From the NCBI RefSeq assembly GCF_023006505.1, contig NZ_JALBGV010000011.1:53763-117762 (forward strand): 64,000 nucleotides of DNA. Reading direction: 5' to 3'. The stretch's first letter is position 1. Every line of letters starts with the position of its first letter. The translations under genes and the position numbers were made by a program. Origin of the DNA: Neorhizobium sp. SHOUNA12A (GTDB lineage: Bacteria > Pseudomonadota > Alphaproteobacteria > Rhizobiales > Rhizobiaceae). Positions 36,755 to 45,113 of this stretch are shown here, one piece after another. A model generated the notes under the pieces. That model did not search any database, was not told where the DNA came from, and saw only the letters and a program-made list of their open reading frames with translations.

Positions 36755-38344
36755 TCAGGACGCAGGATCCGGGACGGCCTTGGCCTCCGTCAGGTTCGTC
36801 TTTGTCGCTGAGAGTTTCTGAGCAATATGCTCTGCAACACGCAAGGCGTTCGCGGCGACCGTCAGGCTTGGATTGGCCCCTCCGCTGGTCGGAAAGAACG
36901 AAGCATCGACGACATAGAGATTGTCCAGGTCGTGCACGCGGTTGTTGGTATCCAATACCGCAGTAGAGGGATCCGAACCAAACCGGCATGTGCCACAGGC
37001 ATGGCCGTAGTTGAGGTTGACTTCGGAACCGAGCATCATCATCCGGTGCCACTTGAATGCTGTCCGGTATAGTTTGCGGAATGCCTGCATTCTTTGCCGC
37101 AACTCGGCATGAATGGTATATTCGAAATACATTCTGGCCGGATCTTCCGGATCGGGCCTGACCCGATTTTCGGGATAAGGCAGATCCTCGAGGATAGAGG
37201 TGAATATCGTCGCATTGCCTGAGATAAGGGCGCCGATCATCGCCGGGATGCGCATCAAGGGCTTCAGCGGCTTCAGCCAGATCCAGCCATTCCGGTCGAT
37301 CAACGATTTCAGGAAGTGAAGCACGTTGTTGGCGGTCGCCGTCAGACCCGTAGACTGGATGACGCCCAGCTTGAGGCCTTGATACTCGTAAAAATCGCGA
37401 AGACCGATAGCCTTTCCCGGCTCTGAAACACGGGTTCTGCCGCGAGGCCAGACAGCGAAGAAATCAGACGCGTGGAACATCAGATTGCGCCCCACGAGAT
37501 CCGACGTGTTGGCAAGGCCGTTCGGCCAGAACTCGTTCGTGGAATTAAGAAGCAGCAAGGGCGTTGAAAGCGCGCCGGCGGCGAGCACATAGAGCTTTGC
37601 GACGATCGCCAGCTCGTTCCCGTTCTTTCGGCAAGACAATTGCGTGACCGCCTGGTCATCGGCCGAGATCTTTTCCACACTGCACTGATCGATGATCATC
37701 GCATTGCCCGTCGCGAGCGCCGGCTCGACGAATGCCCGCCGTGCGTCCTGCTTGCAGGACTTGTGACAGATGAAGCCGCCGCATTGGCTACATCCGTCGA
37801 TATATCGACAGGCCGTGTGTACCCGATAGGGATGCATTCCATTCGACTGCGCGGAGTCGAAAAAGTGCTGGTCGCATCGGGTCATGGCGGGAGGCTCGAT
37901 GACATCTGATTGCGGCTGCAGCGGGTCCTGGCTGCCGCGAACGTGCAGAAGGCCTTCCGCCTTGCGGTAAAAAGGCTCCAGATTTTCGTAACCGATCGGC
38001 CAGGCCGACCTGCCGGACTTGTCGACGATTTTGAAGTCGCTTGGGGAAAACCGTTCGAGCGCTGCAGCATAGATGAGCGTCGAACCGCCGACGCCGCAAC
38101 CGAGTGCAGGAAAGAAGCGCACGGGATGGGCATCCACCGTGCCGGAAATCTGCTGCGGCCACCGGCCATTTCTCAGGCGTTTCGTTTCATCCGGACTGTC
38201 AGGATCATCAGCTTCATCCTGCGGGAACTCAGCCAGACCTTTTTCGATGAAAAGGACTCGATATCCGGCGGTTGCCAAAGCGTATCCCATTGCCGCCCCG
38301 CCCATTCCGGCGCCGACGATGGCAACGTCCCATTCAAATTCCAT
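36755..38344 (-). CDS. GMC family FAD-dependent oxidoreductase
   Basis: A 529-residue flavoprotein. The N-terminal dinucleotide-binding motif is VGAGMGGAAMG, followed about 30 residues later by IEKG. A four-cysteine cluster (CSQCGGFICHKSC, near residue 190) is shared with bacterial members of the glucose-methanol-choline family. The C-terminus has GHACGTCRFG and NPSLTVAANALR, which frame the catalytic His/Asn region. It would oxidise an alcohol group. Substrate is unknown: a sugar hydroxyl in the EPS precursor or an alcohol in the PKS/NRPS product would both fit. ATG 38344 is used (GGGGGTG upstream); a TTG at 38356 is possible. Confidence 0.87.
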   Translation of the reverse strand: MEFEWDVAIVGAGMGGAAMGYALATAGYRVLFIEKGLAEFPQDEADDPDSPDETKRLRNGRWPQQISGTVDAHPVRFFPALGCGVGGSTLIYAAALERFSPSDFKIVDKSGRSAWPIGYENLEPFYRKAEGLLHVRGSQDPLQPQSDVIEPPAMTRCDQHFFDSAQSNGMHPYRVHTACRYIDGCSQCGGFICHKSCKQDARRAFVEPALATGNAMIIDQCSVEKISADDQAVTQLSCRKNGNELAIVAKLYVLAAGALSTPLLLLNSTNEFWPNGLANTSDLVGRNLMFHASDFFAVWPRGRTRVSEPGKAIGLRDFYEYQGLKLGVIQSTGLTATANNVLHFLKSLIDRNGWIWLKPLKPLMRIPAMIGALISGNATIFTSILEDLPYPENRVRPDPEDPARMYFEYTIHAELRQRMQAFRKLYRTAFKWHRMMMLGSEVNLNYGHACGTCRFGSDPSTAVLDTNNRVHDLDNLYVVDASFFPTSGGANPSLTVAANALRVAEHIAQKLSATKTNLTEAKAVPDPAS

Positions 38345-38703
38345 CCACACCCCCAACTGAAAACAAAGGGCTGTTGCGATTAGCCTTCAGCCGGCAGGAC
38401 CCCTCCGGCGGCTGAGCCCCGATATCCAAAATTGCTGCTAATGTTCATTTTCATCGGCAGAGCAAGACAGTCCCGCCTTCTCGTTCGAAATATAAAATTG
38501 ATCTATACCATTTAACTTAAGTCAAAATAAAATTACCTCGGAAATCTCGAAGGCAGATTCAACCTTATAGAGGAAAGATTGTATTCAATCGGTCCAGCAA
38601 CAAAAGTAGGTAATAGGGAGATCATTCTTAGGAGGTAGGCTGGATACATTGTGCCTACCCTCTCCTCGGCTATACTCTTATCGCTGGTAGGGGTTTTTTA
38701 ACG
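38345..38703. other. Divergent intergenic region upstream of the priming phosphotransferase
   Basis: These 359 bp separate the GMC gene from the priming transferase gene. The middle (38480-38580) is much more AT-rich than its surroundings, as in many divergent promoter regions. The right part holds a promoter-like pair overlapping an inverted repeat, listed separately. No gene was seen. Confidence 0.6.
38634..38676 (+). promoter_or_regulatory. Probable promoter with overlapping inverted repeat for the priming transferase
   Basis: TTGTGC (38649-38654), 16 bp, then TATACT (38671-38676) resembles a sigma-70-type promoter 28 bp before the start codon. A perfect 7-bp inverted repeat, GGTAGGC (38634-38640) and GCCTACC (38653-38659), overlaps the -35 element. 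A protein bound there would compete with polymerase, so this is a candidate operator on the first step of EPS assembly. Confidence 0.45.
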
Positions 38704-40143
38704 ATGATCACACCATTCGAGCCGAAGATTGGAAATGATTACATCTCGTTTGAGCAGAAGTCTCAACGCGGGGGGCCTGAATATCATGTTATCGCCTATG
38801 TGGCTGCCGCGGCCGACTTCATCTATCTTCTCGGCGCGACCGGCGTCGGCTTCACGGGCTATCAATATGTCGTTTTCGGATCTGCGCCCGATCCGTCGCT
38901 TTTTATCGGGATCGGCCTGGTTCTATCGACGATCTTCGTGCTCGCAATGCACAGCGCCCAGGCCTACAGCCCGGAGAGTATTCAGCTCCTGCGGCCACAA
39001 ATCCGGCTGATCTGCATTCTGATTCCAAGCGCTCTCGCTTTCCTGCTGACGGTCATTTTCTTCTTGAAAATCGGCACGACCTTCTCGCGCGGAGCGATCT
39101 TGATGACAGCTGTCATCTCTCTGTCCGGGCTGATCTGCACCCGCCTGTTCTGGCACTGGTATCTGCCGTCGGCAGCGGCTGCGGCGTCCTTCAAGATGAA
39201 ACGGATACTCCTGATCTGCCATGAGGAGTTTTCGGCGGAACACTGGCAGCATAAGGCGGCCGCAAGCGGTATGACACTCGTGCAGGTCCTCCGCCTCTCG
39301 GATGAAAATCTGCTGCCCGTGAACGCCCTGCAGAGACTGAGGCTGAGCGAGACCGATAATATCGATGAAGTATTCATCATCTGGCGGGACCCGAATGTCT
39401 CCAAGCTCGAATTCTACCTCGGAGAACTCAGGCGCTCTGCATCGCCGGTCAATGTCATCTTCGATGGCGTCGTCGGCCGGCTTACCAGCGCTCCGGCCCG
39501 CAAGATCGGCGGCATGACAGCATTCCAGACGCAGCGGCCGCCGCTGAACCTCTACGAACGCGGTACCAAGCGCGCGTTCGACATCATCTTCTCGCTATTG
39601 GCCATCCTCTCGCTGTTTCCGTTGTTGCTCGTCGTGGCGATCGCCATCAAATGCGATTCCAGGGGTCCGATTCTGTTCAGGCAGGTCCGCAAAGGATATG
39701 GCGGCCGCTCGTTCCGAATTTTGAAGTTCCGCAGCATGACCGTCATGGAAGATACTGCTGATATTCGCCAGGCTACCAGGAACGACCCCCGCGTCACGAG
39801 GATGGGGGCCATCATCCGCGCTTCGAGTATCGATGAGTTGCCGCAGCTCTGGAACGTCCTCCGAGGCGAGATGTCGATCGTCGGCCCCCGTCCGCACGCG
39901 CTCGCCCACGACGAACTCTATGATGCGCAGATCGCCAAGTATGCCTTCAGGCGGCATGTCAAACCCGGGCTGACCGGTTGGGCTCAGATCAACAATTGCC
40001 GCGGCGAGACGCCGAATATCGAGAAGATGGAAGAACGGATATTCCACGACCTCTGGTACATCAACAACTGGTCGTTCTGGCTCGATATGAAGATCATCGT
40101 CCGCACCGCAATCGAGATCTGCGATTTCGGCAAGGTCTACTGA
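38704..40143 (+). CDS. WbaP/ExoY-type polyprenyl-phosphate sugar-phosphate transferase (EPS priming)
   Basis: A 479-residue enzyme that starts lipid-linked repeat-unit assembly by moving a sugar phosphate onto undecaprenyl phosphate. The N-terminal 150 residues hold about four membrane helices and are followed by a soluble domain. The C-terminal bacterial sugar transferase domain has KRAFDIIFS, GPILFRQVRKG, ILKFRSM, DELPQLWNVL and MSIVGPRP. ATG 38704 follows TAGGGG. It converges on the PLP decarboxylase gene 22 bp away. Which sugar is used (glucose, galactose or other) cannot be read from the sequence. Confidence 0.92.
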   Translation: MITPFEPKIGNDYISFEQKSQRGGPEYHVIAYVAAAADFIYLLGATGVGFTGYQYVVFGSAPDPSLFIGIGLVLSTIFVLAMHSAQAYSPESIQLLRPQIRLICILIPSALAFLLTVIFFLKIGTTFSRGAILMTAVISLSGLICTRLFWHWYLPSAAAAASFKMKRILLICHEEFSAEHWQHKAAASGMTLVQVLRLSDENLLPVNALQRLRLSETDNIDEVFIIWRDPNVSKLEFYLGELRRSASPVNVIFDGVVGRLTSAPARKIGGMTAFQTQRPPLNLYERGTKRAFDIIFSLLAILSLFPLLLVVAIAIKCDSRGPILFRQVRKGYGGRSFRILKFRSMTVMEDTADIRQATRNDPRVTRMGAIIRASSIDELPQLWNVLRGEMSIVGPRPHALAHDELYDAQIAKYAFRRHVKPGLTGWAQINNCRGETPNIEKMEERIFHDLWYINNWSFWLDMKIIVRTAIEICDFGKVY

Positions 40144-40165
40144 TTCACTGCAAGATCGGAAGGCT

Positions 40166-41404
40166 TTAAGCCGATGGCAGCGCCGGGATGTGGGTGACAT
40201 CCCGCATCCCGGCGGCCTCGATGAGGACTTCGCAGGGCGGTGCGTGGCTGATGAAATGGATTGGGCTGGCCGTCAGCCCGTAAGCGCCGCTGTTATGCAC
40301 GGCAACAAGATCACCCTCTTTAATCCGCGGAAGCATCGCCGCGACGGCGAGCCGGTCGATCGACGTGCAAAGCGGGCCGACGAGATTGACTTTCTCCGGT
40401 TCACCCTGCCCACCGACCTTGTGCATCGTATAGTTCCGATGCATCACCATTCCGAAATGACCGGAAGCCGGCAGGTGGTTGTTCATGCCGCCGTCGCAGA
40501 TACCGATCCGCACGCCGCGTGATTCCTTGACCGAAATGACGCGCGTCAGAAAATATCCGGCCTCACCGACAAGATAGCGCCCAAGTTCGAGCACCAGCCG
40601 GGTCGCGGTAAATTGCGGCAACGCCTTGAGACCATCGAGATTCGCCGCGATGCCGTCAGCGACGGCAGTCAGGTCGAGCGGCAAGTCGCCGTCGTGATAG
40701 GGAATTCCGAGCCCGGAACCGAACACCAGTTTTTCCGGCTGCGGAATGTAAGCTTCGCAGACCTCCCGGAAAATGCCGATGAAGTTGCGATAGTTCTCGC
40801 AGATGGCTTCGGGCTTCAGGCACTGCGTGCCGGAATAGATGTGCAACCCGACGATCTTGAGATTGGGCAGGGCTGCGATCTCAGGCATGTCTCTCGCAAC
40901 ATCTTCCCAGTCGATGCCGAAGGCCGAAGGTCGCCCGGCCATCTGATCGCCAAACCCTTTGGGAACCGTGGTCGGAGCAATGCGGACGAGGACATGCTGG
41001 ATACGCCCGAGTTCGGCGGCGATGGAATTGGCAAGTACAGCCTCGCGCACCGATTCCAGGATCAGTTCGCCAATGTCGCCTTCGATCGCCTCCCGGATTT
41101 CGAACTGCCGTTTTCCCGGACCTGTGAAACTGATGCGCGCGGCTTCCCATCCCGCTGCAATCGCCGTCCTGAACTCGCCGATGGAAGAGACGTCGAGATA
41201 TTCAGCCTGTCCCCTCATCAGGGAAAGCAATGCCGGATTGGGATTGCTCTTCGCGGCAAAGCTCAGCGCAAAACGCCCCTCGAAAGCTTGCCTCAGGAGC
41301 GCTGCCCGGCTTTCGATCGCCGACGCGAGATAAACGTAGGAGGGGGTTCCGAATGATGCCGCCGCGCTCTGCAGCCAGACATCGAGCGCCGAAGAGTGGT
41401 TCAT
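40166..41404 (-). CDS. PLP-dependent decarboxylase, DAP/ornithine decarboxylase-like (exosortase-A-associated type)
   Basis: A 412-residue fold-type III decarboxylase. The PLP lysine is K52 in FAAKSNPNP; HIYSGTQ, GSGLGIPY and ICDGGMNNH match the LysA-like family. It groups by context with decarboxylases found next to an acyl ligase and an ACP in exosortase-A loci, and its family resemblance is to BtrK, which decarboxylates an amino acid bound to an ACP in butirosin synthesis. The start ATG shares one base with the ACP stop, so translation is coupled. The inferred role is decarboxylation of an ACP-bound amino acid, giving an aminoacyl group for transfer. Confidence 0.85.
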   Translation of the reverse strand: MNHSSALDVWLQSAAASFGTPSYVYLASAIESRAALLRQAFEGRFALSFAAKSNPNPALLSLMRGQAEYLDVSSIGEFRTAIAAGWEAARISFTGPGKRQFEIREAIEGDIGELILESVREAVLANSIAAELGRIQHVLVRIAPTTVPKGFGDQMAGRPSAFGIDWEDVARDMPEIAALPNLKIVGLHIYSGTQCLKPEAICENYRNFIGIFREVCEAYIPQPEKLVFGSGLGIPYHDGDLPLDLTAVADGIAANLDGLKALPQFTATRLVLELGRYLVGEAGYFLTRVISVKESRGVRIGICDGGMNNHLPASGHFGMVMHRNYTMHKVGGQGEPEKVNLVGPLCTSIDRLAVAAMLPRIKEGDLVAVHNSGAYGLTASPIHFISHAPPCEVLIEAAGMRDVTHIPALPSA

Positions 41405-41637
41405 CAGGCGCTGGCTTCGGCAAAACGGATGATCCGGGATGGCGTATCGAAATTCTCGAGCGTCACGTCCTCGGCGCGGATGGCAAGGCCCGTCGTCTGC
41501 TCGACAAAGGCCAGCAGGTTCACCATCGAAACGGAATCGAGAAGCCCCGAGGAGAACAGTTCGCTCTCGCTGTCCGCATGAGCGATATTCAGGGACTCCC
41601 GCAGGTAACCAATCAATTTTCCATGGGTAAGGCTCAT
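41404..41637 (-). CDS. Acyl carrier protein
   Basis: A 77-residue carrier protein. The phosphopantetheine site is S35 in GLLDSVSMV, and the predicted four-helix pattern and acidic composition fit. ATG 41637 overlaps the ligase stop (ATGA), and its own stop overlaps the decarboxylase start (TGATG). This order of ligase, carrier, decarboxylase with overlapping ends strongly suggests that they act as a unit on a tethered substrate. A longer frame from 41793 exists but lies inside the ligase gene. The phosphopantetheinyl transferase at 34.5 kb may activate it. Confidence 0.9.
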   Translation of the reverse strand: MSLTHGKLIGYLRESLNIAHADSESELFSSGLLDSVSMVNLLAFVEQTTGLAIRAEDVTLENFDTPSRIIRFAEASA

Positions 41638-43271
41638 TGCAAGTTCTCCCTCGTTTCGGTCACTTTGACTGGGACTGCCGGCGGAGGCGCACTGAGGACA
41701 ATTTCCCCGCCTTGCATGCACTCGCGGGAAAGGCGCACCACATCCGGTCGCGCCAGTTTGCCGCTCGACGTCCGGGGCATTCCTTCCGCCCACACATGGA
41801 ACTGGCGCGGCACCATATAGGACGGCATCGCGCGCCGGCAGTAACGCAGCAAGGCTTCCTCATCGAACTCGCCGATCGGCGTTATCGCCACATGCACGGT
41901 TTGCCCCAGTTCCTCGTCGTCGACACCGAAGGCGACTGCTTCCGCCACCACGCCGCTGCGGCAGACGAGATCCTCGATCTCATCGGGACTGACGCGGAAG
42001 CCGCTGGTCTTGATCATCGCGTCGTTACGGCCGATGAACCACAGGTCGCCATCGGCATCGATCCTGACGATATCGCCGCTATAGACGACCGGTTCGTCGC
42101 CGATCAGGTGCCAGAGCTCCGGACACGGCCTGATCTTTTGCTCCGTTATCTCGGGCTTGCCCCAATATCCAAGGCTCACTAGCGGGCCGCGGTGAACGAG
42201 TTCGCCCTGCTCGCCTGGATAGGCGATGCCTTCGCCATGCTTGATGACATAGACTTCGGCGCCGGGGATCGCCTGGCCGATCGCGCCCATCTTGCGGGTA
42301 AATTTTTGCGGCGAAAGATAAGTGGAGCGAAAAGCCTCGGTCAGCCCGTACATCAGGTAGACATCCGCATCCGGGAAAACTCGCGGTATCTGCTCCAGGA
42401 TATTGAGCGAAATCTTGCCGCCGGAATTGGTGATCCGCCTGAGCGCAGGAAATTCCACGGGGTTGTCTTTCAGCAGCCGCACGATCTGGCTCCAAAGCGG
42501 CGGCACGGCGGCGACGCCGGTCACCCGATGCCGCTGCATCGCCAGCACGATTTCAGTCGCCATCGGCACCGCCTGATGAACAACCGTGCCGCCCATCAGC
42601 ATCATCGTCGTCAGCTGGTTCAGGCCATAGTCGAAGCTGTAGGGCAGGACGCTGAGCAGCCGATCGTCCTCCCTGAGGCCCAGATAGCGCGACACGGACC
42701 GGGCGCCGGCAACGATGTTACGATGGGTCAGCATCACGCCCTTCGGCATGCCCGTCGAACCGGATGTGTAGATGATCATTGCAAGTTCTGTGTCGAGGCG
42801 CGCAATTTCGTCGCCGGAAAAGTCTTCCGGAAGATGATCCCAAACATCGAATATGGTGTCGGCCGGCAATTTGCCTTTGACCAGGACATTGTCGACCGTG
42901 TCGGGTAGTTTGCGTGCGCCAAGCGCCTCGGCGACCCTTGCCTCGACGATCAGCAGGCGTGCGCCGCAGTCGTTGGCGACATATTCGAGCTGCTCGACCG
43001 TCCATTGCGTGTTGACGTTGACGATCACTCCACCGACCTTGGCGATGGCGAACATGGCGGTGACTTCTGCGATGCTCTTGCGCAGGTGCACGATCACCCG
43101 GTCGCCCGGCCGGATATTGCGGCTCTGAAGATAGCCCGCCAGCCGATCCACCTCGGCCACCACAGCGGCATAGCTCGCTGCACGATGACCGTCGATGATC
43201 GCCGGCTTGCCCGGCCTTGCATCAAGGTTGTCAGCCAGAAGCTGATAGAAGTTGGTGGTCAACGCGTTCAT
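41634..43271 (-). CDS. AMP-forming acyl/aminoacyl ligase (exosortase-A-associated type)
   Basis: A 545-residue member of the ANL superfamily. It has the phosphate-binding loop YTSGSTGMPKG, the LMYGLTEAF motif, a YSGDIVRIDADGD segment and the C-terminal SSGKLARPD with its catalytic lysine. It would activate a carboxylic or amino acid as its adenylate and load it onto the adjacent ACP. ATG 43271 follows a strong GGAGGAG. It overlaps the ACP gene by 4 bp. By context it belongs to the ligase type found with exosortase A systems, but no exosortase is in this window. Confidence 0.88.
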   Translation of the reverse strand: MNALTTNFYQLLADNLDARPGKPAIIDGHRAASYAAVVAEVDRLAGYLQSRNIRPGDRVIVHLRKSIAEVTAMFAIAKVGGVIVNVNTQWTVEQLEYVANDCGARLLIVEARVAEALGARKLPDTVDNVLVKGKLPADTIFDVWDHLPEDFSGDEIARLDTELAMIIYTSGSTGMPKGVMLTHRNIVAGARSVSRYLGLREDDRLLSVLPYSFDYGLNQLTTMMLMGGTVVHQAVPMATEIVLAMQRHRVTGVAAVPPLWSQIVRLLKDNPVEFPALRRITNSGGKISLNILEQIPRVFPDADVYLMYGLTEAFRSTYLSPQKFTRKMGAIGQAIPGAEVYVIKHGEGIAYPGEQGELVHRGPLVSLGYWGKPEITEQKIRPCPELWHLIGDEPVVYSGDIVRIDADGDLWFIGRNDAMIKTSGFRVSPDEIEDLVCRSGVVAEAVAFGVDDEELGQTVHVAITPIGEFDEEALLRYCRRAMPSYMVPRQFHVWAEGMPRTSSGKLARPDVVRLSRECMQGGEIVLSAPPPAVPVKVTETRENLQ

Positions 43272-43297
43272 GGCAAACTCCTCCAGCGATGGGTGGA

Positions 43298-43927
43298 TCA
43301 AGGGCCGGCATCAGCCTTGGTGTGCTCGCTCAAAAACGGGCCGAGGCGGGGATAGATCCTGGCCGGTGAGCCGACGACGATCGAATCCGACGGGACATCG
43401 GTGGAGACCGCCGTATTCGCTCCTATCCGCACCCGATCGCCGATCCGAATGTCGCCAAGAATGGTGGAATTTACGCCGATAAAGACGTCATCGCCGATCC
43501 TGGGCGCGCCGGCGCTCATGTTCGTGCCGATCGTGACATTGTGCATGATGCCGCATCGTTTTCCGATCACGACCGCCGGGTGGATCGAGATCGACCCCTC
43601 GACGTGGATGATGTGAAAACCCTCGCCAAGCGTCACTTCGGCCGGGATCCACACGCGCGTCAGCGTTGAAACGACCATGTTGATCGCACCGTAGATCTTC
43701 TGGAAGAACCGCCTGGCCGCGTAGCTTCTGCGGCTACCCGCCCATCGACCCAAGCGATAGACCAACAGCGCGATGAAGGCGGCATTGAGGACCGTCCCGC
43801 CGTGACGGTCATAGTCCTTGCGCACCAACTGGCCGAACGGGACGGGAGGCGCCTGCAGAGATGCCGTACTATTGTGGTCCTGCATCGCAACCGATTGAGG
43901 ATGGAGAAAACGAAGCCGTGAGGTCAT
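43298..43927 (-). CDS. CysE-like hexapeptide-repeat O-acyltransferase
   Basis: A 209-residue protein with a helical N-terminal half and left-handed beta-helix hexapeptide repeats from about residue 95 (VEGSISIHPAVVIG, CGIMHNVTIGTN, IGDDVFIGVNSTILGDIRIG). The His in MHNVTIG fits the catalytic histidine of serine-acetyltransferase-like enzymes. In EPS clusters such proteins usually acetylate sugars. Here it may instead transfer the ACP-bound group made by the adjacent ligase, ACP and decarboxylase. Its start overlaps the GT61 stop by 4 bp (ATGA), and its stop is 26 bp before the ligase start. Confidence 0.82.
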   Translation of the reverse strand: MTSRLRFLHPQSVAMQDHNSTASLQAPPVPFGQLVRKDYDRHGGTVLNAAFIALLVYRLGRWAGSRRSYAARRFFQKIYGAINMVVSTLTRVWIPAEVTLGEGFHIIHVEGSISIHPAVVIGKRCGIMHNVTIGTNMSAGAPRIGDDVFIGVNSTILGDIRIGDRVRIGANTAVSTDVPSDSIVVGSPARIYPRLGPFLSEHTKADAGP

Positions 43928-44970
43928 GCGAACACCATCTCCAATGTGCGGTCGATATCATCCCAATCGACCCTGAAGTTTGCGCAGGTTCCCTCGCCGA
44001 TGACGAGAGCGTAGCCCTGTCCCTGACGATCGGTGATGATCTTGAGAGCTGAAACCGCCCGGTCCGGGGGCTGGATGACGAAGAGGGTCGCGTCCGGCGG
44101 CATGACGGTGAGGCCATGCACCAGATGGCTGCCTTCGACGCCGGCGACGATGCGGGCGCCGGCACAGGCAAGAATAATGTTGTCAACCGACGACGCCATC
44201 GGATCGAGGATCCGGAATCCGAGTTTCGATGCGAACTGTTCGGCGATCTCGGCCTCGTTTGTCAGGTTCCGGCTGCTTCCCCCGTTTCCTCGCAGGATGA
44301 AGACACCGGGATGAACGGGAAAAGGCGGCACCGACGCCAGCAGCTTTTCGCGCAGCTGATCGGCCCGTTTCCTCTTGCTCGCGTTCTGCCCCTTGTCCCG
44401 GAAAAGGACCACTTCGTCGAAATGGACGTCGCTGACCTGGATCGGCTTGAAGCCCAGTTTCTGGGCGTATTGCGGCTCGTGCTCCCACGTGGCCGGCCGC
44501 GTCCTGACCGGCGTCTGATATTCGTCCGCCAGCGAATAAGTCAGACAGTCATCCAAAAGCCAGTTGCCGAACCAGCGATTGCCGACCCAGCTCTCGAACA
44601 GTGCCCCACTGGCCGATTGCTTGGGGGGCACATAGACCGGCAGCCGGCGGCTGCGAGGCCTGAGGCTCCTCGACGACTTCTGCCCATAGAGTACGCCATC
44701 GATCAGGTCGATATTCTTGACCCGGTAACCGACTGTTGCCTCCTGGATGGTTTCGTAATTTCCCCTGAAGCCCTTCAATATCTCGGCAACGGAACCGAAT
44801 TCCGCACCCGTGATGCGATCGAGATGATGCGGAAGAAATTTGGCAGGGTGGATGAAGCGTCTGACTTGCGGAGCGATCGTCCAACGTTCGCATGCGACCG
44901 CCTCGATGTCCGGAACAGAGATCCGGGCCGCTCTTCTCAAAGAATGCATGATCGGCGGAAAAGATATCAA
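43924..44970 (-). CDS. GT61-family (DUF563) glycosyltransferase
   Basis: A 348-residue protein similar to DUF563/GT61 enzymes. Family-like features are SWVGNRWFGNWLLDD in the middle, FILRGNGGSSRNLTNE and the C-terminal SVDNIILACAGARIVAGVEGS-like stretch. It is the first gene of a coupled minus-strand operon running to the PLP decarboxylase. The start is uncertain: TTG 44970 has GGGAGGA seven bases upstream, an excellent spacing, while ATG 44949 has no clear site. I chose TTG. The sugar donor is unknown. Confidence 0.8.
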   Translation of the reverse strand: MISFPPIMHSLRRAARISVPDIEAVACERWTIAPQVRRFIHPAKFLPHHLDRITGAEFGSVAEILKGFRGNYETIQEATVGYRVKNIDLIDGVLYGQKSSRSLRPRSRRLPVYVPPKQSASGALFESWVGNRWFGNWLLDDCLTYSLADEYQTPVRTRPATWEHEPQYAQKLGFKPIQVSDVHFDEVVLFRDKGQNASKRKRADQLREKLLASVPPFPVHPGVFILRGNGGSSRNLTNEAEIAEQFASKLGFRILDPMASSVDNIILACAGARIVAGVEGSHLVHGLTVMPPDATLFVIQPPDRAVSALKIITDRQGQGYALVIGEGTCANFRVDWDDIDRTLEMVFA

Positions 44971-45113
44971 TCAACCATCCTCCCGGGGCCCGCGACGGCG
45001 CTTCGAACGCTGAGGCTCCATGCCCCCAAACTACCGCCCTGGGCAGGATAATCGCATAGCGGCCAATGGTTTCGCCGTGATCTTTGGGTTATCGGCCTAC
45101 TCATTTCGAAGTA

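Noticed and set aside
40166..43271. A full exosortase A / PEP-CTERM system suggested by the ligase and decarboxylase types
   Set aside because: No exosortase, PEP-CTERM protein or associated regulator was found in the window, so only the trio is claimed.
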